A stretch of 6,915 nt of DNA from NCBI GenBank assembly GCA_903898975.1, contig CAIUHT010000099.1:1-6915 (forward strand), given 5' to 3'. The position numbers and the translations under genes are program-made. Below, one piece after another: positions 6,470 through 6,915 of this stretch; positions within the stretch are counted from its first letter, which is position 1; each line of letters begins with the position of its first letter. The DNA is from an uncultured Planctomycetaceae bacterium (lineage in GTDB: Bacteria > Planctomycetota > Planctomycetia > Planctomycetales > Planctomycetaceae). Under the pieces are notes generated by a model, which was given only the letters and a program-made list of their open reading frames with translations, had not been told where the DNA came from and did not search any database.

Positions 6470-6473
6470 CCAC

Positions 6474-6915
6474 ATGAGCTCCGGTCAATCACACAAGCAG
6501 GCACTCAACGTCCAGATCCGCTGGATGATCCGCCGCGATATGGCGGAGGTGCTCGATATCGAACGGGACAGCTTCGAGTTCCACTGGACCGAAGAAGACT
6601 TCCTCTCGTGCCTCCGGCAGCGCAACTGCATCGGCATGGTCGCCGAACACGAAAACCGCGTCGTCGGGTTCATGATCTATGAACTCCACAAGACCCGGCT
6701 GCATATTCTCAATTTCGCCGTCGAACCGGCCCGCCGTCGCCTGGGCGTCGGGGCCCAGATGGTCGAAAAGCTGATCAACAAGCTGTCGCAGCAGCGTCGG
6801 CACGAGATTGTGCTGGAAGTGCGGGAGACCAACCTCCCCGCCCAGCTTTTCTTTCACTCGCAGGGCTTCCGCGCCAAGCAGGTGCTGCGGAACCACTACC
6901 ACGATTCCGCCGAAG
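6474..6915 (+). CDS. rimI: RimI-like GNAT family N-acetyltransferase, 3' end cut by window edge
   Basis: The 147 visible residues form most of a GNAT acetyltransferase domain. RimI-type enzymes use acetyl-CoA to acetylate the N-terminal residue of ribosomal protein S18. The sequence shows IRWMIRRDMAEVLDIERDSF (15-34), the usual first strand and helix. Next are the acetyl-CoA-binding motif A, ILNFAVEPARRRLGVGAQMV (78-97), with the R-R-x-G-x-G/A loop at 88-94, and the late motif EVRETNLPAQLFFHSQGF (115-132) followed by VLRNHYHDSAE, close to the RimI pattern of N-x-x-A-x-x-(L/F)(Y/F)-x-x-x-GF then R-x-x-Y. The first 10 or so residues (MSSGQSHKQA) are a polar extension before the domain. The frame is still open at the edge; only a short tail should be missing. 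The specific S18 substrate is a family inference; another protein target is possible. Confidence 0.88.
   Translation, partial: MSSGQSHKQALNVQIRWMIRRDMAEVLDIERDSFEFHWTEEDFLSCLRQRNCIGMVAEHENRVVGFMIYELHKTRLHILNFAVEPARRRLGVGAQMVEKLINKLSQQRRHEIVLEVRETNLPAQLFFHSQGFRAKQVLRNHYHDSAE

Larger units (their letters stand above)
5880..6473. other. Divergent intergenic region of 594 nt without a convincing gene
   Basis: This stretch separates the minus-strand phosphatase from the plus-strand acetyltransferase and should contain both promoters. Open frames exist on both strands, but their translations are rich in Arg, Pro, Ser and Gly and resemble no family I know. No tRNA or obvious terminator was found. 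Visible structure includes an all-GC stem (GCCCG/CGGGC, 6073-6086), a hairpin at 6245-6262, and A-rich patches at about 6268-6275 and 6287-6291. No good -35/-10 pair could be assigned on either strand. A small RNA or short peptide cannot be excluded. Confidence 0.6.

Noticed and set aside
5971..6477. A 168-codon plus-strand frame in the divergent intergenic region
   Set aside because: No familiar motif, a biased Arg/Ser/Pro composition, no good ribosome-binding site seen, and competing open frames on the opposite strand.

Overview
The window looks like chromosomal DNA from a high-GC bacterium, most likely a planctomycete. The evidence is indirect: GC-rich third positions, long loosely packed intergenic stretches, a DUF423 protein with an enlarged first loop, and a small-protein/nucleotidyltransferase pair of a type I remember from planctomycete genomes. 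No rRNA, tRNA, CRISPR array, insertion sequence or phage gene was seen.

Region 1 (1-2562, + strand) is a tightly coupled operon: the end of a DUF423 membrane protein, a DrrA-type ABC ATPase and an ABC-2 permease. Both junctions are ATGA stop/start overlaps, so the three are probably translated together. The ATPase and permease together form a complete simple exporter of unknown substrate. A hairpin directly after the permease stop may end the transcript.

Region 2 (2820-3723, - strand) converges on that operon. It holds an 84-residue protein rich in charged residues and tryptophan, then a 252-residue nucleotidyltransferase-fold protein whose gene starts 110 nt before the small gene ends. The downstream ribosome-binding site and TTG start lie inside the small protein's GGSLD codons. 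This is the most unusual part of the window; a toxin-antitoxin-like role is possible but unproven.

Region 3 (3897-5879, - strand) carries a calcineurin-like metallophosphatase and, 78 nt downstream, a mannonate dehydratase (UxuA family) with its metal ligands intact. No other hexuronate-pathway gene is visible.

Region 4 (5880-6473) is a 594-nt divergent intergenic stretch with no convincing gene. Region 5 (6474 to the right edge, + strand) is the start of a RimI-like GNAT acetyltransferase with a strong ribosome-binding site, cut by the window edge.

Most of the window is ordinary. No fully new system can be demonstrated from sequence alone; the overlapping small-protein/nucleotidyltransferase pair is the best candidate for follow-up.
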